This document shows positions 63,591-64,000 of a stretch of DNA of 64,000 nt, in pieces. The notes below the pieces were generated by a model that was not told the DNA's origin, ran no database searches, and saw only the letters and a program-made list of their open reading frames with translations. How positions within the stretch are numbered: position 1 is the first letter of the stretch; each line of letters begins with the position of its first letter. The translations under genes and the position numbers were made by a program. Source of the DNA: Agapetus fuscipes (Eukaryota; Arthropoda; Insecta; Trichoptera; Glossosomatidae); contig OX637345.1 in assembly GCA_951799405.1 (NCBI GenBank), forward strand, positions 5,518,001-5,582,000. Reading direction: 5' to 3'.

Positions 63591-64000
63591 AAAAAAAGAT
63601 CTTCACAGTGTCATTTCGTTGTAAACAAAAATGCTTCGTTGTAACTATGAAATCTTTTCAGAAAGATGACAGCTTTGAAATTCATCACTGCGCGAAGATT
63701 TGCATTCTTTTTAAACATTATGTGCATGTGTAAGTACTTGGTATCGAAACATAGAATGAAGAATGCAAGAAAATATAGGATTTTACATGATTATTAAGTT
63801 GTCAGCGGCGTTTGACAGCTCTGTAGTTGACAGGTGAGCAATATAGTATGTAATAATGCCGTAAGCTAGTTTCGCCAGCATGAATATTATAGCTCAATGT
63901 GTCAAAGTATATTAAATGTATTACGTTGTGGGAAGATAGTAGAAGTTTGCGATTATGTTGGAAAACACGATGTGTTTTATGACATCATCGAGTTTGCAGC
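63591..64000. other. No gene seen
   Basis: AT-rich end of the window; short frames only. Confidence 0.35.

Overview
This is a repeat-dominated piece of an animal nuclear genome. It is AT-rich and built from layered retrotransposons, SINEs and MITEs, with only one believable host coding exon. An arthropod, probably an insect, fits best: the window holds RTE-type and CR1/Jockey-like LINEs, a Penelope-like element, a Ty3-like Gag with a SAP domain, three tRNA-derived SINE families and many GGTAGGTA-type runs common in Lepidoptera. The order is not proven by the sequence.

Layout. 1-6.5 kb: a 5'-truncated LINE sitting inside a short repeat, plus MITEs and SINE pieces. 6.48-13.62 kb: a three-level nest. 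A ~400-bp solo LTR (family B) is split by a nearly intact LTR retrotransposon (family A, two 473-bp LTRs with one visible difference, ATAT target duplication). The Gag gene of that element is in turn split by a 2743-bp DNA transposon with 12-bp inverted ends and an 8-bp target duplication. The LTR element has no protease, reverse transcriptase or integrase. Its single long gene encodes SAP, coiled coil, Ty3-like capsid, CCHC knuckle, coiled coil, a macro domain and a CCCH zinc finger. This is the most unusual object in the window.

14-35 kb: long palindromes, RTE LINEs (one RTE copy inserted in another, one RTE copy inserted in a family B solo LTR), SINEs, and two tandem arrays carrying perfect TGACGTCA octamers. 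35-49 kb: a TIR element flanked by 37-bp direct repeats, MITEs, 14-bp and 39-bp minisatellites and more RTE tails. 49.3-51.4 kb: the cleanest unique stretch, with a probable first coding exon (signal peptide plus splice donor). 52.7-53.8 kb: a Penelope-like fragment with a GIY-YIG domain between inverted terminal repeats. 59.3 kb: a 5S rRNA-like sequence joined to a tRNA-derived SINE. 60.8-62.3 kb: a tandem array of the commonest repeat.

That commonest repeat, called here the CTTGACTTATAGG module, is about 250-290 bp and occurs more than 35 times. It forms the 3' end of the RTE LINEs but also stands alone with a constant 5' boundary. A second recurring theme is a hammerhead-ribozyme-like core (CTGANGA, stem II, GAAA), found about fourteen times and often at the ends of long inverted repeats, as expected for Penelope-like terminal repeats. 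All homology calls were made by eye without database searches.
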